Assembly: GCA_021804195.1 (NCBI GenBank)
Contig: JAJZKJ010000207.1
Span: forward strand, 1 to 5,171
Direction: 5' to 3'
DNA length: 5,171 nt
Source: Acidobacteriota bacterium
Lineage (GTDB): Bacteria; Planctomycetota; Phycisphaerae; WQYP01; JAJZKJ01
The notes under the pieces are model-generated. The model made no database searches. It worked only from the letters and a program-made list of their open reading frames with translations, and was not told the origin of the DNA. Positions 1-5,171 of the stretch are shown here, in pieces. Made by a program: the position numbers and the translations under genes. The first letter of the stretch is position 1, and the number at the start of each line of letters is the position of its first letter.

Positions 1-52
1 CACCTGACTGGACAGTTTTTGCGCACTGACTTTCTTACGCGACACCGCCGCC
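1..52 (-). repeat. 52-bp exact inverted copy of 3811-3862
   Basis: The reverse complement of bases 1-52 equals bases 3811-3862 with no mismatch. Base 53 onward no longer matches the bases before 3811. The shared segment is transposase coding sequence in the same frame in both places. The match starts exactly at the window edge, so the repeat may extend beyond it. Confidence 0.95.
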
Positions 53-120
53 ATTCGCTTGAGTTCGCTTTCCGCCTTGGCCATGCGAGCCTCGCGCCGC
101 TGTCGGTCCCGCTCTCGCCG
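1..120 (-). pseudogene. Transposase fragment (IS4 superfamily, IS1634-like), middle part, cut at both ends
   Basis: Read on the minus strand, the frame is open and encodes a charged helical stretch (RRERDRQRREARMAKAESEL, then KRM). It runs on into [17 protein letters not shown] and off the left edge of the window. The last 17 residues are identical, in the same frame, to residues 354-370 of the protein at 2753-4396, where they open a recognisable transposase tail. The charged helix just before that point is what I recall in IS1634-type transposases. The fragment therefore supplies the part of the transposase missing from the 2753-4396 fusion. Its upstream side stops at about 120, where sequence shared with 5048 begins. 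No catalytic residue lies here. The family call rests on continuity with the other fragment. Confidence 0.6.
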
Positions 121-244
121 CCAAGGGTCATGCCGACCGCTCTGTGAAAGCGAACCAGTACATGAACAACCGCCAATCTCCGCAGCCGGCGTCGGCTTCC
201 GTCGCCCCCAACCTGACGGACTATTTGTCCTTACGGGTCCATCC
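121..244 (+). repeat. 124-bp direct repeat, left copy
   Basis: Bases 121-244 are identical to 5048-5171 (offset 4927). The left boundary is sharp: base 120 is G while base 5047 is A, and the flanks are unrelated (transposase fragment here, tRNA-Leu/promoter region there). The right boundary is unknown because the second copy ends with the window. The repeat covers the 5' end of the solenoid gene. Confidence 0.97.
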
Positions 245-1214
245 CCTGCCCAAAGGGGCCTTGAAAAAGCCGCGGCAGCGCTTCGCCGACGAAATTTACG
301 ACATTTTAACGGAAACATCGCGCCCTGGCGAAGCCTCCAGCAGAGAATACCGGCAATTGGCCGCCAATTTCGCGCGGCTCATCGCACGGCAGCCAGCGGG
401 ATTCGGGGACAACGGCAAAATGACCGCGGCCATGGCCAAGACGCTTGCCCAGCTCCGCGAGCATCTGCGCCAGGAAACTAAAATCGCCTTGGAGAACAAA
501 TTTGCCCGCCCGGGCGTAAACCTCTGCAAGTACAGCCTGGACCGGATCCTGGAAGTTTTGCAGCGGCTGCAAAGCCACGAGCATGAGGTGGTCCGCGCCA
601 GCGCCAGAACGATCCTGGCCACGGGCTTGAACTATAGCGACCTGGCCGTAGCCGAAAAGCTTGCCGACGACGTCCATCAATTGCATCAATGGCTCACGAG
701 GCACCGCAGTTCGATCGTCCGCAATAACGCCGGGACTATCCTGAACACGGTCATTCACTACAAGGCGGACTTCGCCGCCGGAGCGGCGCTGGCCCAAGGC
801 GCCCAGAAGGTCTACGACCGACTGCGCCGGCATCCCCGCGGAATCGTCCGCCGCAATGCCAATACCATCATGCACGCCGCGTTTCGGTTAGGCTCTGTGG
901 CGCACGCTCAGAAGTTGGCGCAAGGCGTGTGGCGACAATACGTGAAACTCAAGCGGCACCGCAGCCCCATCGTCCGCCGCAATGCCCGCGTTATCATCCA
1001 CGCAGCCTTGCATAATGGGGCCATTGCCCACGCCGAGCGTATCGCGCAAGGGACGCAGAGGCTATACGCCCGGCTTAAAGCCGACCACCATGCGAACATC
1101 CGCCGTTACGCCAGGTCGGTGCTTTCCGATACCTTGACCTACGGTACAACCAACGTCGTTCCGAAACGCATCCGTTCAAAATACGCAGCCCTCACCAGAA
1201 CGAGTCGGTATTAA
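144..1214 (+). CDS. Uncharacterised basic alpha-solenoid (HEAT/ARM-like) repeat protein
   Basis: I do not recognise a named family. The 356-residue product has an N-terminal part of about 130 residues without obvious motifs (the first ~35 Ser/Pro/Asn-rich, probably disordered). Five tandem repeats follow, in register at residues 149, 191, 234, 276 and 318, so 42, 43, 42 and 42 residues apart. The consensus is roughly IVRRNAxTIxHAA, a turn, HAxxLAQGxxxxYxxLKRH, which reads as two amphipathic helices per unit. Arg, Lys and His are abundant and fall at fixed repeat positions, so the solenoid should carry a basic face; binding of nucleic acid or an acidic partner is only inference. No signal peptide or membrane segment is seen. 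The start is uncertain. GTG at 144 and ATG at 162 lack a good ribosome-binding site, and the other copy has an in-frame ATG 33 bases upstream (5038), giving 367 residues. That upstream part is lost here. The gene ends 23 bp from convergent lysA. Confidence 0.75.
   Translation: MKANQYMNNRQSPQPASASVAPNLTDYLSLRVHPLPKGALKKPRQRFADEIYDILTETSRPGEASSREYRQLAANFARLIARQPAGFGDNGKMTAAMAKTLAQLREHLRQETKIALENKFARPGVNLCKYSLDRILEVLQRLQSHEHEVVRASARTILATGLNYSDLAVAEKLADDVHQLHQWLTRHRSSIVRNNAGTILNTVIHYKADFAAGAALAQGAQKVYDRLRRHPRGIVRRNANTIMHAAFRLGSVAHAQKLAQGVWRQYVKLKRHRSPIVRRNARVIIHAALHNGAIAHAERIAQGTQRLYARLKADHHANIRRYARSVLSDTLTYGTTNVVPKRIRSKYAALTRTSRY
843..986 (+). repeat. Near-duplicate DNA units inside the solenoid gene
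   Basis: The 18-base string ATCGTCCGCCGCAATGCC occurs at 843-860 and again at 969-986, exactly 126 bases (42 codons) apart. A diverged form begins near 714. These encode the IVRRNA helix starts of successive units, so repeats 3 and 4 probably arose by relatively recent duplication inside the gene. Confidence 0.85.
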
Positions 1215-1237
1215 GCAGGATGCGGCAGCCCGCCGGT

Positions 1238-2518
1238 TTAAAGTTCCCCGGCGATCAGATCCTGGTACGTTTCGCGGCGGCGAATGAGGCGCCAGTGGCC
1301 GCCCTCAACCAGAACCTCCGCGGCGCGGGGGCGGGCGTTGTATTGGCTGCTCATTGTGAACCCGTAGGCGCCTGCGGAAAACACGGCCACCAGGTCGCCG
1401 CGTTTAACCGCCGGCAGCCAACGATCGCGGGCCAGATAGTCGCCGCTCTCGCAGACCGGGCCTACCACGTCCACCTGCTCATCACCAGACATGCGCAGCG
1501 TGCTTAGGCGATTCGCCGGCTCCCGGGCCGGGCCGGGATTGGCCGGCCAGATGAAATGGTAGCTTTCGTAAAGCGTGGGCCGGATCAAATCGTTCATGGC
1601 GGCATCGACGATCACAAATTTTCTGCGGCCGCCCCGTTTCGTGTACTGCACGCGCGTCAGCAGAATACCCGCGTTGCAGGAAATGCTTCGGCCTGGCTCC
1701 AGGATGATACGCAGCGATCGCCCCTGCAGCAGCGGCACGATGGCGGCGGCGTAATCAACGGCGGCCGGTGCTTCGTGGCCCTCATAAAATGCGGCGAATC
1801 CGCCCCCGATATCCAGCGTGTCCACCAGGACGCCCCCGCCGCGGACCTTCTCGATCAAGGCCAGCGCTTTGCCGATGGCCTCCACATAGGGCTGGGGTGA
1901 AAGAATCGGCGAGCCGATATGCAGATGCAGGCCGGTTAAGCGGGCGTGCGACGCCCCGCTCGCCTGCTCAAACAACTCGGCCGCCCGCTCGATATCCACG
2001 CCAAACTTGGTTTCCTTCTTTCCGGTGAGCGTTTTGCGATGCGTACCCCGGCTGGAAATATCCGGATTGATGCGCAGCGCGCCGCGCGCGGTCCGCCCCT
2101 GGGCCGCCGCCAGCCGCTCCAGATTCCAGAACTCCTCTTCACTTTCGATATTGAACCAGCCGATGTCAGCCGCCAGCGCTTGGTTGATTTCCTGATCCGT
2201 CTTTCCCACTCCGGCAAATACTATCTTTCCCGGCTCGCCGCCGGCCTGCAGCGCCCGGAATAACTCCCCGCCGGAAACCACGTCAAAACCGCTGCCCAGT
2301 TCACGCAGCACCCGCAAAATCGCCAGGTTGCCGCAGGATTTTACCGAATAACAGATCAGGGGATTCACAGCCGCGAAGGCCGCGGCGATCCGGCGATAAT
2401 GCTCCGTCAAGGTCGCGCGGCTATAGATGTACGTAGGCGTGCCAGCCTCCCGGACGATGTCCTCCACGGCCACCGCTTCGCAATACAGGCGCCCCTGACG
2501 ATAGGCAAAATGGTCCAT
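1238..2518 (-). CDS. lysA: Diaminopimelate decarboxylase
   Basis: PLP-dependent fold-type III enzyme that decarboxylates meso-diaminopimelate to L-lysine, the last step of the DAP pathway, in the cytoplasm. The 426-residue length is normal for LysA. The N-terminal alanine-racemase-like barrel carries YSVKSCGN with the PLP lysine at K60, HIGSPI with H200 stacking on the cofactor, glycine-rich DIGGGF (236-241) and EPGRS (274-278) for the PLP phosphate. The C-terminal beta domain carries CESGD with catalytic C356, which comes from the partner subunit of the dimer in known structures, and SAGAYGF with Y385. CESGD and HIGSPI favour LysA over ornithine/arginine or carboxynorspermidine decarboxylases. 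The start is ATG at 2518, with only a weak GGA about 8 bases upstream. It is divergent from the YchF gene across 234 bp and convergent with the solenoid gene. No neighbouring lysine-pathway gene is present, so it appears to be a single-gene unit. It looks intact. Confidence 0.95.
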   Translation of the reverse strand: MDHFAYRQGRLYCEAVAVEDIVREAGTPTYIYSRATLTEHYRRIAAAFAAVNPLICYSVKSCGNLAILRVLRELGSGFDVVSGGELFRALQAGGEPGKIVFAGVGKTDQEINQALAADIGWFNIESEEEFWNLERLAAAQGRTARGALRINPDISSRGTHRKTLTGKKETKFGVDIERAAELFEQASGASHARLTGLHLHIGSPILSPQPYVEAIGKALALIEKVRGGGVLVDTLDIGGGFAAFYEGHEAPAAVDYAAAIVPLLQGRSLRIILEPGRSISCNAGILLTRVQYTKRGGRRKFVIVDAAMNDLIRPTLYESYHFIWPANPGPAREPANRLSTLRMSGDEQVDVVGPVCESGDYLARDRWLPAVKRGDLVAVFSAGAYGFTMSSQYNARPRAAEVLVEGGHWRLIRRRETYQDLIAGEL

Positions 2519-2697
2519 AGCGTATTCCGGGGATCACATCTCGGCACGAGGGCCGCAAGGACGGTCAACCAAGACTCTGCTTGCGGTGTTCCGGCGCGGC
2601 CAGTCGACGGCCTGTCCACGCCAAATTGTCCCGGCTTCGGCTGGTTATTTCAAATCGCATGGACCATACCGGGCGTGAGGGCTTCTTTGCCCGGTGT

Positions 2698-2726
2698 TTG
2701 GCGGCCCCGCCTCCCGCGGGTATAAC
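2698..2726 (+). promoter_or_regulatory. Candidate sigma-70-type promoter for ychF
   Basis: TTGGCG (2698-2703) and TATAAC (2721-2726) are separated by 17 bp. They match 4/6 and 5/6 of the consensus and lie about 27 bp before the start codon. Predicted from sequence only. Confidence 0.4.
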
Positions 2727-2741
2727 CGGGGCCTGGTTTTC

Positions 2742-2747
2742 AGGAAG
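2742..2747 (+). promoter_or_regulatory. Ribosome-binding site of ychF
   Basis: AGGAAG lies 5 bases before ATG 2753 (7 bases from the end of AGGA). It supports this start, as does the immediate [14 protein letters not shown] beginning that is typical of YchF. Confidence 0.75.
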
Positions 2748-2752
2748 CGCCT

Positions 2753-4396
2753 ATGGAAGTTGGTATTGTGGGCCTGCCGAACGTTGGCAAATCCACCTTG
2801 TTCAATGCGTTGACCAATGCCGGAGCGCTGGTCGCCAATTATCCTTTCGCCACCATTGATCCGAATGTAGGCGTGGTCAGCGTGCCGGACGTCCGCTTGG
2901 CGCAGATCAATCAATTTATCCCGACGGAAAAACGGGTGCCAGCGCTGCTGAAGGTGGTGGATATTGCCGGTCTGGTGCGCGGCGCCAGCGGCGGGGAGGG
3001 CCTGGGAAACAAATTTCTTTCGCATATCCGCGAAGTGGACGCCCTTATTCACGTCGTGCGGTGTTTTTCCGGCGGGGACGTGGTGCACGTGGAGCCACAG
3101 GTGGAGCCGCAGCGTGACATGGACACGATCGACACGGAGTTGATGCTGGCGGACCTGGAGACCGTGGAAAAATCACTCGATAAGCAGCGGCGCCTCGCCC
3201 GCACCGGGGCGAAAGATTCGGCAGCGGCGGCGGCCTTGCTGGAATCCTGCGCTGAGGCGCTCCAAAAGGGCCGGCCGGTGCGTTCCCTGGTGGAGAAGCT
3301 CAAGCCGCACGAGCGCGACTCGGTGCGGGGGCTGGGTCTGCTGACTGCCAAAAAAGTATTGTACGTGGCCAACGTGGACGAGGCCGATCTGCATGGGCAG
3401 GGACCGTTGGCGCAGGCGGTGCGGCGGCGCGCCGCGGCGGAAGGCTCCACGGTGGTTCCGGTATGCGCGAAACTGGAGGCGGAACTGACGGAGTTGCCCC
3501 CCGCCGACCGCCCGGAGATGCTCAAAGATTTAGGCTTGGCCGAGCCGGCCCTCGACACGGTGGCGCGGGAAGCCTATCACCTGCTGGGCTTGCAGAGCTT
3601 TTTTACCGCCGGCCCGAAGGAAATTCGGGCGTGGACCATTCCGCGGGGTACCGTCGCGCCGCGCGCCGCGGGGGTGATTCACAGCGATTTTGAAAAAGGT
3701 TTTATCCGCGCGGAGGTTTACAACATCTCCGATCTGCTGGAATATCACAGCGAAGCCGCTATTCGCGCCGCCGGAAAGATGCGCTCCGAAGGCAAAACCT
3801 ATGTGTTCCAGGCGGCGGTGTCGCGTAAGAAAGTCAGTGCGCAAAAACTGTCCAGTCAGGTGGGACGGATGCTGCAACGGCTTAAGGCCCACAAGTATTT
3901 CAATTACGCAGTGGATGAGAAAGGGCAGTTGCAATGGAGTCACCGTCAGGATTTAATCCACGCCGAAGCCCAACGCGACGGCCTTTATCTCCTGCGAACC
4001 AATGCCCCGGCCCAACAGATACCCGACGCGGGAGTGGTCGCACATTATAAGAACCTCCAGGAAGTTGAAGACGCCTTCTGTCATTTGAAAGATTATTTGC
4101 GCGTACGGCCGGTATTTCATTACCGCCCTGATCGCGTGCGCAATCATGTGCGGATCTGCTTCCTGGCCTACTGGCTAAGCGCCAAGCTCGGGGCCCAATG
4201 GCGGGTAAAAGGCCAGACCATCGAAGTGCATAATTTGCTCCGGCAATTACAGACCATCCGGCTGGGGCGTCTGGAGGTGAACGGTAAAAGTCTGAAAATC
4301 AAGGTCACCCGCGTTCCCAGAGACCTCAATGCCATTCTCGGTAAACTGGGGTTACTGGAACTCTTTACCCAGCCGCCAGCTTGGGCACCGGGTTGA
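2753..4396 (+). CDS. ychF: YchF-type P-loop ATPase/GTPase fused in frame to a transposase C-terminus
   Basis: Residues 1-353 are a YchF (Obg-family) protein, a translation factor that binds the ribosome and in E. coli prefers ATP. Visible are G1 GLPNVGKS (7-14), the [10 protein letters not shown] switch region (29-38), G3 DIAGLV (70-75), [13 protein letters not shown] downstream, a charged helical insertion (about 125-195), the NVDE specificity motif (207-210) where Ras-like proteins have NKxD, and a TGS domain from about 280. YchF proteins are usually about 363 residues and end soon after EGKxYVxQ with DGD and a final hydrophobic strand. Here EGKTYVFQ (346-353) is followed not by that ending but by 194 residues of IS4-superfamily transposase: KAHKYF (378-383), DGLYLLRT (409-416) and Y432-x2-L-x3-E439-x6-K446, the YREK-like motif with the third catalytic acid. 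The last roughly 10-13 YchF residues are lost, so the TGS domain lacks its closing strand. The fusion could be real or a chimeric join; a working fused protein is doubtful. Confidence 0.85.
   Translation: MEVGIVGLPNVGKSTLFNALTNAGALVANYPFATIDPNVGVVSVPDVRLAQINQFIPTEKRVPALLKVVDIAGLVRGASGGEGLGNKFLSHIREVDALIHVVRCFSGGDVVHVEPQVEPQRDMDTIDTELMLADLETVEKSLDKQRRLARTGAKDSAAAAALLESCAEALQKGRPVRSLVEKLKPHERDSVRGLGLLTAKKVLYVANVDEADLHGQGPLAQAVRRRAAAEGSTVVPVCAKLEAELTELPPADRPEMLKDLGLAEPALDTVAREAYHLLGLQSFFTAGPKEIRAWTIPRGTVAPRAAGVIHSDFEKGFIRAEVYNISDLLEYHSEAAIRAAGKMRSEGKTYVFQAAVSRKKVSAQKLSSQVGRMLQRLKAHKYFNYAVDEKGQLQWSHRQDLIHAEAQRDGLYLLRTNAPAQQIPDAGVVAHYKNLQEVEDAFCHLKDYLRVRPVFHYRPDRVRNHVRICFLAYWLSAKLGAQWRVKGQTIEVHNLLRQLQTIRLGRLEVNGKSLKIKVTRVPRDLNAILGKLGLLELFTQPPAWAPG
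3811..4396 (+). mobile_element. C-terminal third or so of an IS4-superfamily (IS1634-like) transposase
   Basis: This segment encodes residues 354-547 of the fused reading frame. Family features are the basic [18 protein letters not shown] helix, [31 protein letters not shown] with the catalytic Glu, [13 protein letters not shown], and a final hydrophobic helix ([11 protein letters not shown]) plus a short basic tail. The two N-terminal catalytic Asp residues of the DDE triad are absent, so the piece cannot transpose by itself. The upstream continuation of the same protein sits inverted at 1-120. The element's outer end must lie between the stop at 4396 and the start of integrase-like coding sequence at about 4480. 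Confidence 0.8.
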
Positions 4397-4484
4397 ATGT
4401 AGCAAGTGCATTACTGCGGAAAGGCCGTAAATCAATGCTTTTCGCTCATGACAGGGGGAAGTCAGGCTAACGGGCGCACTTGCT
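4397..4484. other. Presumed right end of the IS, with a 9-bp inverted repeat
   Basis: Non-coding stretch between transposase stop and integrase remnant. AGCAAGTGC (4401-4409) and GCACTTGCT (4476-4484) are inverted copies 66 bp apart. The outer arm coincides with the point where integrase similarity starts, so it may mark the IS boundary. No matching left terminal repeat is available in the window to confirm this. Confidence 0.3.
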
Positions 4485-4764
4485 GCGAATTATCAAGCGG
4501 GCCGGCGTAGCGCTATGGCCAAAACTATCCATTAATCTTCGCAGCAGCCGTGAAACCAAACTGGTCAAGGACTTCCTGATCCATACCGTCACGGCTTGGC
4601 CGGGCAATTCGCCGAAGGTGGCCATGAAGCACTACTTGCAGGTTACGGATGCCGGATTGGCACAGGCCGCCGGATTGGATAAAAAAGGCGCAGCAAAAAC
4701 CGCGGCAGCCAGGGCCGGCGACAACGTGCGGCGGCGTGCGGAAGAAATCAGAAAAGCCCTGTAA
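4480..4764 (+). pseudogene. Tyrosine recombinase (phage-type integrase) C-terminal remnant
   Basis: Only about 94 residues remain (a full integrase is usually 300-450). The fragment carries the C-terminal catalytic part: RIIKRAGVALWPKLSINLRS with the box II arginine (R21 from the TTG at 4480), AWPGNS where the usual LGH/LGN motif lies, and VAMKHYLQVTD with the nucleophilic tyrosine Y52. The first catalytic Arg, the beta-strand Lys and the whole DNA-binding N-terminal half are missing. An in-frame TAA at 4468-4470 closes the frame upstream, and similarity begins next to the presumed IS end, so the simplest reading is a gene cut by the IS or by the rearrangement. The basic Ala-rich C-terminal tail is intact to the TAA stop. 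The gene ends 57 bp from the 3' end of tRNA-Leu, the usual place for an island integrase. TTG is the first possible start, but translation is unlikely. Confidence 0.8.
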
Positions 4765-4777
4765 ACATTAGCTTTTT

Positions 4778-4806
4778 GTACGCCGCGGCGCTAAGCAACG
4801 GCGTAC
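4778..4806. other. Perfect 8-bp stem hairpin between integrase remnant and tRNA-Leu
   Basis: GTACGCCG (4778-4785) pairs with CGGCGTAC (4799-4806) around a 13-nt loop. A smaller hairpin CCGC-AAAT-GCGG overlaps its edge at 4806-4817, touching the tRNA 3' trailer. No U-run follows on either strand (a T-run precedes it on the plus strand and reads as A's on the tRNA transcript), so it is not a classic intrinsic terminator. It could help end or process the tRNA transcript, or be an arm of an old attachment site. Confidence 0.45.
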
Positions 4807-4821
4807 CGCAAATGCGGTCAC

Positions 4822-4903
4822 TGCTCGGGACAGGACTCGAACCTGCACTCCTTTCGGAACCGGAACCTAAATCCGGCGCGTCTGCCAGTTCCGCCACCCG
4901 AGC
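4822..4903 (-). tRNA. tRNA-Leu (anticodon UAG)
   Basis: On the minus strand the sequence starts GCTCGGG (4903-4897) and closes with CCCGAGC plus discriminator A (4822). The anticodon stem CCGGA/TCCGG encloses TTTAGGT, giving anticodon UAG, which reads CUA and other CUN leucine codons. A class II variable arm, TCC-GAAA-GGA, precedes the T arm GCAGG-TTCGAGT-CCTGT. These features and the A73 discriminator are those of tRNA-Leu. CCA is not encoded after A73 (GTG follows), so a CCA-adding enzyme is needed. The gene appears whole. Confidence 0.96.
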
Positions 4904-4917
4904 GCGGGGCATAATCC

Positions 4918-4923
4918 ATCATA
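4918..4923 (-). promoter_or_regulatory. Candidate -10 element close to tRNA-Leu
   Basis: TATGAT on the minus strand lies 14 bp before the tRNA 5' end and would give a leader of a few bases. No convincing -35 sits 16-18 bp upstream (GATGCA at 17 bp). It competes with the perfect TATAAT further upstream as the tRNA promoter. Confidence 0.3.
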
Positions 4924-4973
4924 CCCGCCTGGGCCGCCGTTGCATCAGTCCCTGGCGACAACGGGACGGAGCA

Positions 4974-4981
4974 ATTATACT
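4974..4981. promoter_or_regulatory. Overlapping divergent -10 elements (tRNA-Leu / solenoid gene)
   Basis: The octamer ATTATACT reads TATAAT on the minus strand (4979-4974), facing tRNA-Leu, and TATACT on the plus strand (4976-4981), facing the solenoid gene start at 5038. The -35 regions are weak on both sides (for example GCGACA at 4955-4960 on the plus strand, 15-bp spacing). Symmetric -10 sequences that fire both ways are known in bacteria. Here the activity is inferred from sequence only. Confidence 0.4.
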
Positions 4982-5037
4982 GATTCCGGGCAAGACTTAA
5001 GGGGGAGCTTCGCCGGACCGCGGCGGCAGCGCTGGGA

Positions 5038-5171
5038 ATGCCGCCAACCAAGGGTCATGCCGACCGCTCTGTGAAAGCGAACCAGTACATGAACAACCGC
5101 CAATCTCCGCAGCCGGCGTCGGCTTCCGTCGCCCCCAACCTGACGGACTATTTGTCCTTACGGGTCCATCC
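5038..5171 (+). CDS. Solenoid repeat protein, second copy, 5' end only
   Basis: An in-frame ATG at 5038 gives MPPTKGHADRSVKANQY; from the Val codon at 5071 the frame equals that of the gene at 144. From 5048 to the window end the DNA is identical to 121-244. The open frame extends back to a TGA at 4981-4983, and this ATG is the first canonical start in it. A purine-rich GGGGGAG at 5001-5007 is too far upstream to serve this ATG, and only GGGA lies just before it. Because this copy has a promoter region and an ATG start, it is likely the native 5' end of the gene whose left copy was cut at 121. Whether there are really two genes or one gene seen twice cannot be told here. Confidence 0.65.
   Translation, partial: MPPTKGHADRSVKANQYMNNRQSPQPASASVAPNLTDYLSLRVH
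5048..5171 (+). repeat. 124-bp direct repeat, right copy
   Basis: Identical to 121-244 without mismatch and cut off by the window end, so its true length is at least 124 bp. A terminal repeat of this length at a sequence end is typical of a circular or tandem path in an assembly. Confidence 0.97.

Larger units (their letters stand above)
2519..2752. other. Divergent intergenic region, lysA / ychF
   Basis: These 234 bp separate two divergently transcribed genes and must hold both promoters. A fair promoter and ribosome-binding site are visible for the YchF gene. For lysA only a lone TTGACC (minus strand, 2568-2563) stands out, with no acceptable -10 at 16-18 bp. No riboswitch-like fold for lysine was recognised in the short lysA leader by eye. 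Confidence 0.5.

Noticed and set aside
59..481. Plus-strand open frame spanning the 120/121 junction
   Set aside because: Arg/Pro-rich composition without motifs. It overlaps the transposase fragment and the start of the solenoid gene, and crosses a rearrangement boundary.
306..875. Long minus-strand open frame (189 codons) across the solenoid gene
   Set aside because: It lies antisense to a frame with clear 42-residue periodicity. Its own translation has no repeat, domain or ribosome-binding site; it is a shadow caused by high GC.
714..986. CRISPR-like spaced repeats
   Set aside because: The repeated strings are exactly 42 or 43 codons apart, in frame, and encode repeat-protein helices; the intervening DNA is also similar between units.
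1215..1237. Shared bidirectional terminator between the convergent genes
   Set aside because: Only a weak 4-bp CGGC/GCCG stem is present near 1223 and there is no T-run; not supportable.
1238..2518. Alternative call as ornithine/arginine or carboxynorspermidine decarboxylase
   Set aside because: HIGSPI, EPGRS, CESGD and the C-terminal SAGAYGF motif with 426 residues fit diaminopimelate decarboxylase best.
4776..5000. Open frames over the tRNA-Leu gene on both strands
   Set aside because: They include the whole tRNA sequence. The tRNA fold is clear and no protein family is seen.
1..5171. Small plasmid or phage genome suggested by the terminal repeat
   Set aside because: No replication, partition, packaging or structural gene is present. 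lysA, ychF and tRNA-Leu are chromosomal genes, and the first 120 bases do not fit a simple circle.

Overview
The window looks like a chromosomal piece of a GC-rich bacterium. The planctomycete/PVC-like flavour of the decarboxylase and of the integrase remnant is an impression from family memory, not a database result. It carries two housekeeping genes (lysA and a ychF-type GTPase), a tRNA-Leu, an uncharacterised alpha-solenoid gene, and pieces of two mobile elements. No defence system, CRISPR array or biosynthetic cluster is visible.

Layout from left to right. 1-120: minus-strand fragment of an IS4-superfamily (IS1634-like) transposase; its first 52 bases are an exact inverted copy of 3811-3862. 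121-1214: plus-strand gene for a basic protein of about 42-residue helical repeats. 1238-2518: minus-strand lysA, convergent with the solenoid gene (23-bp gap) and divergent from the next gene. 2753-4396: plus-strand reading frame that begins as a nearly complete YchF GTPase and, at about base 3811, continues in frame into the C-terminal part of the same transposase. 4480-4764: C-terminal remnant of a tyrosine recombinase. 4822-4903: minus-strand tRNA-Leu(UAG), whose 3' end faces the integrase remnant, as at an integrated island. 4904-5037: divergent promoter region. 5038-5171: a second copy of the solenoid gene's start, running off the window. Its last 124 bases are identical to 121-244.

The striking feature is the set of junctions. 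The 124-bp direct repeat and the YchF/transposase join together describe a closed path of 4927 bp (5048 minus 121) holding tRNA-Leu, solenoid gene, lysA, truncated ychF, transposase tail and integrase remnant. This fits a head-to-tail duplication, an excised circle, or a chimeric or mis-resolved assembly seeded by a repeated IS. The inverted 52-bp end also fits an inversion-type chimera, such as those made by whole-genome amplification. The sequence alone cannot decide. The copy at 5038 has the likely native start and promoter of the solenoid gene; the copy at 121 has lost both. The functional connections are modest: lysA makes lysine, YchF is a ribosome-associated ATPase, and the tRNA may have been the integration target of an element of which only the integrase tail survives.
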